NCBI GenBank assembly: GCA_014359885.1
Contig: JACIYN010000074.1
Location: 1 to 48,324, forward strand
DNA length: 48,324 nt
DNA from: Desulfacinum sp.
GTDB taxonomy: Bacteria > Desulfobacterota > Syntrophobacteria > Syntrophobacterales > DSM-9756
Direction: 5' to 3'
Shown here piece by piece: positions 1 to 9,177 of this stretch. The translations under genes were made by a program, and so were the position numbers. Every line of letters begins with the position of its first letter. The stretch's first letter is position 1. Under the pieces are notes generated by a model. That model saw only the letters and a program-made list of their open reading frames with translations, was not told the DNA's origin and searched no databases.

Positions 1-526
1 TCTCCGGCAGTTCACACACGGGTGGAAGGCAGGATGATTCGCCCCTTCTCATCCTCAATGACGCATGGCTCAGGGTGGTCAAAATTGGGTTATCACAGAT
101 GGTCAATTTTCGGTTGTCACTCCGAAGCTTGTAGCCCCGATTCTGCATGCAGTTCTTGAAGACGGTGTCGGCACGATTCTGAACGGAGCCCATGCCTCCC
201 GCCGCGCCCGCCGCCGCCCCGGTGGCCGTCCAGCCCGCATCGTTATGTCCGCCCCAGGCGCGGCCCAGCCCGTAGCCGAGCCCGGCGCCCAGGAGGGCCC
301 CCACCAGGCTGTTGGCCATGGCTTCGTTCTGGGCCCGGTAATGCCATTCGGCGGCCAAATCGGCACAAGTGGCCAGATCTTTTTGGAACCGGGTGTGATC
401 CTCCACGGACGCCATATCCACCCGTGCCGCCATGTCCTGCATGTAATTCTGCTTAAGAGCCTGCCTGCCGGCACAACCGGTGACCAAAACAACCAGGAGC
501 AACAAGGTCCCAATCCTCTTTTTCAT
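1..526 (-). CDS. Glycine-zipper lipoprotein (3' end cut by window edge)
   Basis: The reading frame begins MKKRIGTLLLLVVLVTGC, a lipoprotein signal peptide with lipobox VTGC (Cys18), so the product should be an envelope lipoprotein. A Gly/Ala-rich stretch at about residues 90-135 (GALLGAGLGYGLG, then GAAAGAAGG) is a glycine-zipper type membrane-active segment. The start ATG (524-526) has a strong AAGGAGG ribosome binding site 7 bases upstream. The frame stays open to base 2, so about 175 residues are visible and the C-terminus lies outside the window. It begins inside the 3' end of the upstream gene, overlapping it by 74 bases, which suggests co-transcription. Glycine-zipper proteins affect outer-membrane integrity in other bacteria; no specific function can be assigned here. 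Confidence 0.8.
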   Translation of the reverse strand, partial: MKKRIGTLLLLVVLVTGCAGRQALKQNYMQDMAARVDMASVEDHTRFQKDLATCADLAAEWHYRAQNEAMANSLVGALLGAGLGYGLGRAWGGHNDAGWTATGAAAGAAGGMGSVQNRADTVFKNCMQNRGYKLRSDNRKLTICDNPILTTLSHASLRMRRGESSCLPPVCELPE

Positions 527-995
527 GATCCATCCTCCTTGAAAAATCGACCCCGCTTTCCTCCTTCCAGCCGGAAGAGCCGACAAAGAGAACACAGCGC
601 AGGAACGGGCCGTAACCCGTATCCTCCGGTACCACTTCAAAGACGGTGTCCATGACCTGGACGGTCCTGTAGCGAACCCCGATTCCATGATTCCGGGGAT
701 CGTCCCCACCCAGGTAAAAGACCTCCACATCCCTTTCCGATATGGGAAGGGTCTCGACCGGTTCCACGTGCTCTGCGCGCATTTCCTCGGGCAGGGGCGG
801 TTCGTGGGGGTTGGACAGGACGAAGAGATTGCCCAGGCGCACCGCCAGGACGGAAAAATCGAGTCGCATGAGCTTCTCGAACGCCTCCGTCTCAACCCGT
901 ACGTGGATGTCTCCAAAGCGGCAGACCATCTTGTCCACGGACGGGTCCAAGATGAGCTCTTTCATCCTTTCCATGCCGTTGAACCATGGGGCCAT
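453..995 (-). CDS. Hypothetical protein, 180 aa
   Basis: I do not recognise this protein. It is soluble-looking, acidic and without a signal peptide or membrane segment; the middle contains an IHVRVETEAFEKL stretch and a conserved-looking VFYLGGDDPRNHGIGVRYR stretch. The ATG at 995 was chosen over the more upstream 1031 because AAAAGGAGG lies 6 bases before it. The last 74 bases overlap the start of the downstream lipoprotein gene, whose own ribosome binding site is embedded in this gene. The C-terminal tail from about residue 157 (HEKEDWDLVAPGC onward) lies in this overlap and may not be conserved, or the overlap could reflect a late frameshift that lengthened this gene. Confidence 0.65.
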   Translation of the reverse strand: MAPWFNGMERMKELILDPSVDKMVCRFGDIHVRVETEAFEKLMRLDFSVLAVRLGNLFVLSNPHEPPLPEEMRAEHVEPVETLPISERDVEVFYLGGDDPRNHGIGVRYRTVQVMDTVFEVVPEDTGYGPFLRCVLFVGSSGWKEESGVDFSRRMDHEKEDWDLVAPGCFGHRLCRQAGS

Positions 996-1174
996 GCCTT
1001 TCCTCCTTTTGGCGACCACCGGCCGCATCACGGAAAACGTCCTTCACCGCCCACAGGTAGCCTTTGCAGGGCGGCTCCCGCCTCTGTGGTCGGAAACGGC
1101 CTTCGCTCGGCCTTTTTCAATGGCCGGGGTCTAAAAGGGTGGGGGAAAGACGTGGTGTGGGTTGGGAGGATGGT

Positions 1175-1579
1175 CTAGGGGTTAGAGCCCGCTCGAAGGA
1201 TAATGATCGTGCGGCGCCCCAAAGCCCGAGCCAGAGCTTCACCAATCCCTTTTTCCACGTGAAGGCCTGTGAACAGCTGAGAACCGGCGGCTCGCAGGCG
1301 ATACATGAACTTGCCCCGGTGGTAGGCGGGCCAGTTGCCGCCACGGCGGGCGGCCGGGAAAAGCCACCAAGTGGTCGTATGCGGCTGATCGCGGTTGTAG
1401 GGGTGGGTTGCCAGGGAACCACAGCGTGCCTGGTAGCCCGGAGCGGCCAGGACTGGCCTTTCCTGTATAATTTCGTGACGGGACAACGCAGCCCGACGGT
1501 GTTGTTCTACGGCTCCGGGAGTCCGACTTGCAAATGCTCTCAGCTCTTGTTTGATTTCTCCTTGGCCATCTTCTATCAT
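1175..1579 (-). CDS. Hypothetical protein, 134 aa
   Basis: This is the only frame in the stretch between the lipoprotein cluster and the toxin module that looks protein-like. The second half contains a Trp/aromatic-rich segment (TTTWWLFPAARRGGNWPAYH) followed by FTGLHVEKGIGEALARALG, compatible with a folded alpha/beta domain. I cannot name a family. The ATG at 1579 is divergent from the plus-strand gene at 1606, leaving only 26 bases between starts, and its ribosome binding site (AGGGA) is weak. The first 60 residues are basic and less convincing, so it may be the remnant of a longer gene. Confidence 0.45.
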   Translation of the reverse strand: MIEDGQGEIKQELRAFASRTPGAVEQHRRAALSRHEIIQERPVLAAPGYQARCGSLATHPYNRDQPHTTTWWLFPAARRGGNWPAYHRGKFMYRLRAAGSQLFTGLHVEKGIGEALARALGRRTIIILRAGSNP

Positions 1580-1605
1580 TCCCTGGCTACGGGAGGAATC
1601 CTTTC

Positions 1606-1914
1606 ATGCCAGACCTCAGACGAATCCTCAGAGAATGCTTCTGGGACCACGACGTATCCGAAGCGGACCTCCTGGCCATTTTAGAGGGGGATGACGTGCG
1701 TCGGAAAAGGTTCCTTTTTGAGAAGATTCTCGGCAACAGCACGCGCCTGTTGGACGATATGTCTCTGTTCGGCAGGGATGAACTGAAGAAGATGCTGGAA
1801 GAATACCAGGTGCCGGCCTTTAACCGTGAGCACATCGCCCTCAGAAAGAACATGGTGGAGGCGTGGTTTTTCGACCAACCCCTAACCGCCGAAGAGTTGC
1901 GATGGGTCTTGTAG
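1606..1914 (+). CDS. Small partner protein of AbiEii-type toxin (putative antitoxin)
   Basis: The product is a 102-residue charged, mostly helical protein (PDLRRILRECFWDHDVSEAD at the start, ending AEELRWVL) without signal peptide. It is preceded by a GGAGG ribosome binding site about 9 bases upstream and overlaps the downstream nucleotidyltransferase gene by 13 bases. A small gene directly upstream of, and translationally coupled to, an AbiEii-family nucleotidyltransferase is usually its partner, so an antitoxin or regulatory role is inferred from position. No helix-turn-helix of the classical AbiEi type is evident, so this is probably a different partner family. The pair sits against the trailer end of the CRISPR array. 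Confidence 0.65.
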   Translation: MPDLRRILRECFWDHDVSEADLLAILEGDDVRRKRFLFEKILGNSTRLLDDMSLFGRDELKKMLEEYQVPAFNREHIALRKNMVEAWFFDQPLTAEELRWVL

Positions 1915-2588
1915 ATTACGAGGCGTTGTATCGCTTGCAGGATGAGGTCTTGGACATCGTTTTTGCGAGCGAAAACATCTTCTATCTGACCGGTGGCACT
2001 TGTCTGAGCCGTTTTTACAAGGCCAAACGGTATTCCGACGACCTGGATTTTTTCGCGGATTCTTCGGCTCGATATGCTTTTGCGCTTCGAAGGTTGAGAT
2101 CGAGGCTTGCGGAGAAATATCCCGTGCGGGTGGAGGTGGAGTCCAAAGACTTCACCCGCTTCCGAATCAATCATTTCTTGCAGGTTGATTTTGTCAATGA
2201 GCATGCCCCGAGATGGAAGGAAGTTGTTGTGACGCCTGAAGGGCGCATCATCGATAACATTGAGAACATCTTGGCCAACAAGTTGACCGCCGTCGTCGCA
2301 AGAGACGATCCCAAGGATGTTTTCGACGTCTATCTGATTTGGAAATTCTATGCCTTTTCCTGGGCGGAGATCCTCGAGGCAGCGCAGAAGAAAGCCTATT
2401 TCAGCGACGACATGCTTGCCGTGCGCCTCAGAACTTTTCCCCAAGAGGCATTTTCCACCTTGAAAGTGATCGATCCCCATTTCCTGAACGACTTTAACGA
2501 AGACCGTCCGGTGCTTTTGGATGAGCTCATACGCCGAGCCCCCCACCGACCGTCCTCCCAAGGCCAAACCCTGCGCTCCGACAAGTAA
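1902..2588 (+). CDS. AbiEii/AbiGii-type nucleotidyltransferase toxin
   Basis: The 228-residue product carries the hallmark of the DUF1814/AbiEii nucleotidyltransferase family: YLTGGTCLSRF at about residues 27-37, followed by RYSDDLDFF, whose two Asp residues coordinate metal in a DNA polymerase beta-type active site. A further family-like segment, NILANKLTAVVARDDPKDVFDVY, follows around residues 117-139. Known AbiEii toxins transfer nucleotides to tRNA or other targets in type IV toxin-antitoxin and phage-abortive systems. The start is the ATG at 1902, within the end of the upstream partner gene (overlap ATG...TAG). The C-terminal 15 residues after LIRRAP look unstructured. It ends 66 bases before the decayed terminal CRISPR repeat. 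Confidence 0.85.
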   Translation: MGLVDYEALYRLQDEVLDIVFASENIFYLTGGTCLSRFYKAKRYSDDLDFFADSSARYAFALRRLRSRLAEKYPVRVEVESKDFTRFRINHFLQVDFVNEHAPRWKEVVVTPEGRIIDNIENILANKLTAVVARDDPKDVFDVYLIWKFYAFSWAEILEAAQKKAYFSDDMLAVRLRTFPQEAFSTLKVIDPHFLNDFNEDRPVLLDELIRRAPHRPSSQGQTLRSDK

Positions 2589-2654
2589 CCTCCGTTTCCT
2601 CCAGTCATTCGGAATGAGCCTTTGAAGCCCTTTGCAAAGAACATTTTGGGGCTC

Positions 2655-5600
2655 AGGGGAAGCCCTATTGATCGGGGCCTGCCTTCGGACGAAGCATCGC
2701 TTTCGCGCCCGCGGGCGAACTGGCCGCGTCTCAATCCCCTCAAATCGGGGCCTGCCTTCGGACGGAGGGCGTGAGATGCCGAAGCGCGGCGAAGGGCTGG
2801 TCTCAATCCCCTCAAATCGGGGCCTGCCTTCGGACACGAAACAGGGGAGTCCGTCAGCTTTGAGCTGACAGTCTCAATCCCCTCAAATCGGGGCCTGCCT
2901 TCGGACTCTTCCTGAACTACCTGGAACACTGGCGAGGGCGTGACGTCTCAATCCCCTCAAATCGGGGCCTGCCTTCGGACGGTATCCGGGAAAGGATAGA
3001 AGCGGGAAGCTCGCCCGTCTCAATCCCCTCAAATCGGGGCCTGCCTTCGGACGCCCACTCTGGAGGAGATCGTGCAGAGCGGGACCGGGGTCTCAATCCC
3101 CTCAAATCGGGGCCTGCCTTCGGACGCCCACTCTGGAGGAGATCGTGCAGAGCGGGACCGGGGTCTCAATCCCCTCAAATCGGGGCCTGCCTTCGGACGA
3201 GGCCGAAAATGCAAAGGAAAACTCCGGTGGCCCTGTCTCAATCCCCTCAAATCGGGGCCTGCCTTCGGACTCACAGGGATTTCCAAACGGGAAGTGTTCT
3301 GGATGGAACGAGTCTCAATCCCCTCAAATCGGGGCCTGCCTTCGGACTCTGAAGAAATTCGTTCCGGCTTATGCCGGGCCGATTCTGTCTCAATCCCCTC
3401 AAATCGGGGCCTGCCTTCGGACGCCTCAGGGCCTGCCCTGCACGGGCAGGCTTCAGGCAAAGTCTCAATCCCCTCAAATCGGGGCCTGCCTTCGGACTCA
3501 GGGCCTGCCCTGCACGGGCAGGCTTCAGGCAAAAGTCTCAATCCCCTCAAATCGGGGCCTGCCTTCGGACTCAGCCTGAGCGGTTATCCGACCGAGGGCT
3601 ATGAGCGGTCTCAATCCCCTCAAATCGGGGCCTGCCTTCGGACTGTGGTGAAAAACTGGGAGGCGATCTCAGGCGTTGAGTCTCAATCCCCTCAAATCGG
3701 GGCCTGCCTTCGGACGCAAGGCGAAAAAAGGAAAAGAAGGCGCGTTCTCCCTGTCTCAATCCCCTCAAATCGGGGCCTGCCTTCGGACAGAGCGGAGAAC
3801 TCTCTGGCATTCGCACAGCCTGGAGGTCTCAATCCCCTCAAATCGGGGCCTGCCTTCGGACCGTGGTCCTCATGGTCGAGGACCTCTACAATTCCCCCGT
3901 CTCAATCCCCTCAAATCGGGGCCTGCCTTCGGACTCAAAAACGCCACCGAGACGTCCATGATCCGCACCGGTCTCAATCCCCTCAAATCGGGGCCTGCCT
4001 TCGGACTCTTTTCCTCTCCCTTCCGGCTCAAATTTTGTGTCAGGTCTCAATCCCCTCAAATCGGGGCCTGCCTTCGGACATTTCAGCACTTCCATACTTT
4101 CGTATTGGTGGCACATGTCTCAATCCCCTCAAATCGGGGCCTGCCTTCGGACACCGGCTCACTAGTGACTGCATAAGTTGCTAGTGAGCCCCAAAGTCTC
4201 AATCCCCTCAAATCGGGGCCTGCCTTCGGACATACTGATACAGTCCCATCCCTGCTTCAAGCGGTTGAGCGTGTCTCAATCCCCTCAAATCGGGGCCTGC
4301 CTTCGGACATAGTCCGGCTTCGAGCACCATATCACACGTCAGACAGTCACGTCTCAATCCCCTCAAATCGGGGCCTGCCTTCGGACAAGAAACGGGCCCG
4401 GACGGCCCGCTTATGGAGAAGGCGTCTCAATCCCCTCAAATCGGGGCCTGCCTTCGGACCGCGTTGAAGCGCGTTCTCCAGGCGGTGCGGAAAAGGCCAG
4501 TCTCAATCCCCTCAAATCGGGGCCTGCCTTCGGACCTGAGCTGGAGCGTCCCACTTGGGCCTGGGAACAGGCGTCTCAATCCCCTCAAATCGGGGCCTGC
4601 CTTCGGACCGCGTTGAAGCGCGTTCTCCAGGCGGTGCGGAAAAGGCCAGTCTCAATCCCCTCAAATCGGGGCCTGCCTTCGGACCTCTCGTGGACCTCGT
4701 CGGGACTGACCGTCTCGGCGAGTCTCAATCCCCTCAAATCGGGGCCTGCCTTCGGACATGGAGCCGCGGGGGTGGAGGACTGGACAGTCCTTTCCAGTCT
4801 CAATCCCCTCAAATCGGGGCCTGCCTTCGGACGGCAGGAGTTGCTCCAGGCTAAGCGAACCGACCACCTGTCTCAATCCCCTCAAATCGGGGCCTGCCTT
4901 CGGACGCTCTCGCCAATGGTCCCTGAATGGATGGATCGTCGCAGTCTCAATCCCCTCAAATCGGGGCCTGCCTTCGGACCTGACCCCGGTGGCCTTCCAC
5001 CCGGGCGTCCCCGCCTGGTCTCAATCCCCTCAAATCGGGGCCTGCCTTCGGACTGGGCGGCCGGGGGGCTGACCCCGGTGGCCTTCCACCCCGTCTCAAT
5101 CCCCTCAAATCGGGGCCTGCCTTCGGACACAGTGCGTTTCACGAGAACCAGGCGTTGGTCTCCACACGAGTCTCAATCCCCTCAAATCGGGGCCTGCCTT
5201 CGGACTTAGGTGAAAATCCTTCTCTGGACGAGATTGATGTTGTCTCAATCCCCTCAAATCGGGGCCTGCCTTCGGACACCGGCTCACTAGTGACTGCATA
5301 AGTTGCTAGTGAGCCCCAAAGTCTCAATCCCCTCAAATCGGGGCCTGCCTTCGGACCACAACACTCTGGCGCAAACCGGCTTGCTCACTTCAGTCTCAAT
5401 CCCCTCAAATCGGGGCCTGCCTTCGGACATACTGATACAGTCCCATCCCTGCTTCAAGCGGTTGAGCGTGTCTCAATCCCCTCAAATCGGGGCCTGCCTT
5501 CGGACATAGTCCGGCTTCGAGCACCATATCACACGTCAGACAGTCACGTCTCAATCCCCTCAAATCGGGGCCTGCCTTCGGACAAGAAACGGGCCCGGAC

Positions 5601-7787
5601 GGCCCGCTTATGGAGAAGGCGTCTCAATCCCCTCAAATCGGGGCCTGCCTTCGGACCGCGTTGAAGCGCGTTCTCCAGGCGGTGCGGAAAAGGCCAGTCT
5701 CAATCCCCTCAAATCGGGGCCTGCCTTCGGACCCTGGGGATCGTGGCAGGATCTCCCCGCCGGCGCAAGCGTCTCAATCCCCTCAAATCGGGGCCTGCCT
5801 TCGGACCCCCTGGCCTGTGCCACGTGGGGCTCGCGGGATTTTGAGTCTCAATCCCCTCAAATCGGGGCCTGCCTTCGGACTGCCAGGGCCTAAGTGCCAC
5901 GGCAAGGAGGAAAGTATCGTCTCAATCCCCTCAAATCGGGGCCTGCCTTCGGACCGTACCGGCGAGCGCCGTTATGTTCCCATCAGCTTTAGGTCTCAAT
6001 CCCCTCAAATCGGGGCCTGCCTTCGGACTAAGGAAGGCCCTTCGCGAGGCCGGCTTCCGGCCGGCGTCTCAATCCCCTCAAATCGGGGCCTGCCTTCGGA
6101 CTTCGCGAGGCCGGCTTCCGGCCGGCCCCGGCCACCGAGTCTCAATCCCCTCAAATCGGGGCCTGCCTTCGGACCCCGGCGCCATGGTCTTTTCGTGGCC
6201 GGTTCCGTGGTTGTCTCAATCCCCTCAAATCGGGGCCTGCCTTCGGACTCTTCTGAAGACATTCGACGAGGCTATCCCGCCACCAGTCTCAATCCCCTCA
6301 AATCGGGGCCTGCCTTCGGACACAACAGGAGGGGGTGCATCATGGATAGGCTGACTGAGTCTCAATCCCCTCAAATCGGGGCCTGCCTTCGGACAGAGAG
6401 TCAGGGGTGTCAGAGAGTCAGGGGTGACACAGGTCTCAATCCCCTCAAATCGGGGCCTGCCTTCGGACCCGGCGCCATGGTCTTTTCGTGGCCGGTTCCG
6501 GGGATGTCTCAATCCCCTCAAATCGGGGCCTGCCTTCGGACTTCGTGTCTACGGACACGGAGAGGATGGGGGCGGAATAGTCTCAATCCCCTCAAATCGG
6601 GGCCTGCCTTCGGACATTCCTCCAATATAACCTCAAGGGCAAGGCCAAATGTCTCAATCCCCTCAAATCGGGGCCTGCCTTCGGACCAACAGCACCCCCC
6701 TAACCCCGCAATCATTCCTCCAATAGTCTCAATCCCCTCAAATCGGGGCCTGCCTTCGGACTCACGCGTACCGGATCCCGCACCTATGTTCCCTCCAGTC
6801 TCAATCCCCTCAAATCGGGGCCTGCCTTCGGACGCGGCTGAAGTATAGGGTTATTGTGCCTGGGGAGAAGGGTCTCAATCCCCTCAAATCGGGGCCTGCC
6901 TTCGGACCCACGAGGCCTACCGCTGGAAGTCCCAGGGGTAGGCCCCGTCTCAATCCCCTCAAATCGGGGCCTGCCTTCGGACCCTTGTGGGCCGGCAGAT
7001 CGTTCTCATTCCTTTCAAGTCTCAATCCCCTCAAATCGGGGCCTGCCTTCGGACCTATAGCGAGAGAAACATTGAGAGAACCTAGCTGTGTGTCTCAATC
7101 CCCTCAAATCGGGGCCTGCCTTCGGACCTTCGCCGAAAAGACCAGGGAGATGGCCGAACAGATGGGTCTCAATCCCCTCAAATCGGGGCCTGCCTTCGGA
7201 CCATGGGAAACTTTCAAAACAAGGCCGTTGAAGGCCTCGTCTCAATCCCCTCAAATCGGGGCCTGCCTTCGGACCAGTAGGGTCGGGTTGTTCCATGGAT
7301 GGTCGTTTCCTGTCTCAATCCCCTCAAATCGGGGCCTGCCTTCGGACCGGCCGGCCCCGGTAACCGAGGAGCTGTTGGGGAACTAGTCTCAATCCCCTCA
7401 AATCGGGGCCTGCCTTCGGACCCTGCCTTTTTATTTTGATACTTGCCTACCTGCGCGAGTCTCAATCCCCTCAAATCGGGGCCTGCCTTCGGACGAGGCC
7501 CTGGGGGACTAGTGCCGCCCCCAGCGGCCCGTCTCAATCCCCTCAAATCGGGGCCTGCCTTCGGACTCGACGTATGCTCCCGACGGGGGGCCACGACCAT
7601 AGCGGTCTCAATCCCCTCAAATCGGGGCCTGCCTTCGGACCCAGGAAGGTGATCAGGAAGCGCAAAAAATAATCAAGTCTCAATCCCCTCAAATCGGGGC
7701 CTGCCTTCGGACACAATGGATGTGCCTTGCGTGCTGGGAATACTTGCGCAAGTCTCAATCCCCTCAAATCGGGGCCTGCCTTCGGAC
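2655..7787 (-). CRISPR. CRISPR array, 69 intact 36-bp repeats plus one decayed repeat
   Basis: On the plus strand each repeat begins GTCTCAATCCCC, continues TCAAATCGGGG and ends CCTGCCTTCGGAC. I count 69 intact copies with starts from 2728 to 7752, plus a decayed copy at 2655-2690 that keeps only its last 20 bases. Spacers are 35-43 bp. The reverse complement ends GGGGATTGAGAC, matching the ATTGAAAC-like 5' handle of type I and type III crRNAs, and has a CCCC/GGGG stem. The array is therefore read on the minus strand, with the leader at 7788 and above and the oldest end at 2655, where the repeat has decayed. Several spacers are duplicated or overlap in target sequence. The adjacent csx20 points to a type III context, but no cas genes are in the window. 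Confidence 0.98.
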
Positions 7788-8078
7788 TCTATAGCTGAAA
7801 ACCCGCATGGTGTCTAGCCCAAGAGGGCCGCTGCAGAGCACCTCCCGTGAGGGTAGGGCCTTGGCTGTTGAAAAAATGGACATAAAGGCCGCCGGAAATT
7901 CTTATCTACCCAAAAACACTATAATTTAAGGGTGCAGAGGACCTCTTTTCGCTGTGTGATGTATATTCAACTAGTTAGCTTCGCGGCGACAAAAACCGCC
8001 GAGGTCCTCTGCAAGGAGTATGAGGGGCCTCGATGCCTTGCACGGTCTCAAGGATCGCGGCCGGCCTTGGCCGGCTGC
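7788..8078 (-). promoter_or_regulatory. CRISPR leader with promoter-like box and three 12-mer motifs
   Basis: This stretch between csx20 and the first repeat is richer in A and T than its surroundings and has no convincing gene. Read on the minus strand it has a possible -10 box TATAGT at 7918-7923, about 130 bases before the array. Just upstream of it sits one arm of a perfect inverted repeat: GCAGAGGACCTC at 7934-7945 and its reverse complement at 8001-8012. A third, 11/12 copy (GCAGAGCACCTC) lies at 7833-7844, between promoter and array. A short hairpin (GGCG/CGCC around AAAAA) lies at about 7985-8000. The motifs could bind a regulator or mark the integration-guiding part of the leader; this is inference. 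Confidence 0.65.
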
Positions 8079-8468
8079 TCACAGGCCGTACCGGCGGAAA
8101 CGCCGGTGCTCGAAGGTATGGGTCAACCGCACCGTTCCGTCCGGGAGCAATTCCTCGGCAGCCCTGCGCCTGGTGGTGGCGTACACGGGCACGAGGCCCC
8201 GCTCCAGGCAATGGTTCACCATGAGATACGTGGCGCCGAAGTCCCCCTGAACCAGCACGTGGTCGCCGAGGACGGCGGTGGTATCGATCCATTGTCGAAC
8301 CGGTGCCAGTACGGGTTCCAGCGCATCGGCATCGGCGGGGATGGAAGACCAAAGGGTTCGGATCGAAGCGGGGGGCGTCACGATCCGGCTCACGCCGAGA
8401 TTTTCTCGGGCGTCGCGGAGCTGGCGATCCGTCATCGAGTGGTTGAACAAAACGAGCAGGGAAGGCAT
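8079..8468 (-). CDS. csx20: CRISPR-associated protein Csx20 (putative ring nuclease)
   Basis: The 129-residue protein opens with LLVLFNHSMTDRQ...DARENLGV, has LWSSIPAD near residue 40 and the segment GDHVLVQGDFGATYLMVN at about 69-86, followed by GLVPVYATTRR. These match the Csx20 family of type III CRISPR systems as I remember it. Csx20 is a small CARF-related family proposed to cleave cyclic oligoadenylate second messengers and so to switch off type III signalling. The start has AAGGAG 8 bases upstream. It lies directly upstream of the leader in the same direction as the array and follows a small Cys-rich gene by 84 bases. Its presence predicts a Cas10 system elsewhere in the genome, since none is visible here. 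Confidence 0.85.
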   Translation of the reverse strand: MPSLLVLFNHSMTDRQLRDARENLGVSRIVTPPASIRTLWSSIPADADALEPVLAPVRQWIDTTAVLGDHVLVQGDFGATYLMVNHCLERGLVPVYATTRRRAAEELLPDGTVRLTHTFEHRRFRRYGL

Positions 8469-8552
8469 GGGTCGATCTCCTTCAGCGGGTTTGCCCTTCC
8501 AGTCACACCAATCCGAATCATCGCGCCCCCGGCTCCGGGGCCGCCGGCTTCG

Positions 8553-8864
8553 TCACGCCGGTTTCCGCCTCTCGGGGAGCGCCGACTTCAAGTCCTGCGT
8601 TTCCGGACGAAATACCACAAAATTGTGAAGGTTGAAGGCATCCTCCTGGCAATGACGGCAGAAGAAGGTTGCGCTGTAGCAAGGAGAAAGATCCCGCGCC
8701 ACCCGGATGGTGAGCCCCCAGTTACACTCGCACACGCCCACGAGGATCTCGCCGGCTCGAACGCCCGTACGCGCCGCGGACGGCATCCCGAGCCCCTTGC
8801 GCTCCAAATACTCCAAGGCCGCGCGATGCGTCTCATCGTCCACCCAGCCGCAGTCCTTCTCCAT
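8553..8864 (-). CDS. Small Cys-rich protein, unknown function
   Basis: The 103-residue product has a helical N-terminus (DDETHRAALEYLERKGLG), then a Cys-rich core: GVCECNW, SPCYSATFFCRHC, followed by NLHNFVVFRP. Two CxC/CxxC pairs plus a further Cys suggest a zinc-ribbon or similar metal-bound fold. GGAGGA lies 6 bases before the ATG at 8864, so this start is preferred over more upstream ones. It probably shares a transcript with csx20, 84 bases downstream. I do not recognise the family. Its position suggests a CRISPR-accessory or regulatory role, which is inference from neighbourhood only. Confidence 0.65.
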   Translation of the reverse strand: MEKDCGWVDDETHRAALEYLERKGLGMPSAARTGVRAGEILVGVCECNWGLTIRVARDLSPCYSATFFCRHCQEDAFNLHNFVVFRPETQDLKSALPERRKPA

Positions 8865-9177
8865 GGTCTCCTCCAAAGACCGGTTTTCACACCCAAACAG
8901 AGGGAGTCCCCCCAGCAAACGCGCCCGAAAACCCTTTCGGCCTCAAGCTCCCGCCCCGGCCCGGCTGGGATGTGATGCGGGCGGGACGCCTGCTCCCCCG
9001 GGGTGATGGTTAGCTTGGGCGCGTTCCTGCGCCGGCGGCTCCCGCACTGTGCCCGCTTCTTTCCTTCTACGGCTGCGGGCGTCGCCTTTTCAAAGGCCGC
9101 CGTCGCGCCCTCTTGTACGGTTTGTGAATTTCTGCTTTTATGGCCGAGAAGCAACCAACCAAGCGCGGTGCGACGGC
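8865..9177. other. Divergent intergenic region between CRISPR side and sigma/protease operon
   Basis: About 310 bases separate the minus-strand csx20 side from the plus-strand sigma/protease operon, so promoters for both directions should lie here. I see GC-rich short inverted repeats (for example GCCTTTTCAAAGGC at about 9087-9100) but no convincing -35/-10 pair and no gene. The frames open across it are compositional. Confidence 0.5.

Noticed and set aside
2700..7790. Many open frames with repeating peptides such as SIPSNRGLPSD or EGRPRFEGIET
   Set aside because: They are translations of the CRISPR repeats in various frames, not proteins.
7932..8975. A 347-codon plus-strand frame across leader, csx20 and the Cys-rich gene
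   Set aside because: It lies antisense to csx20, which is recognisable, and starts inside the leader inverted repeat.
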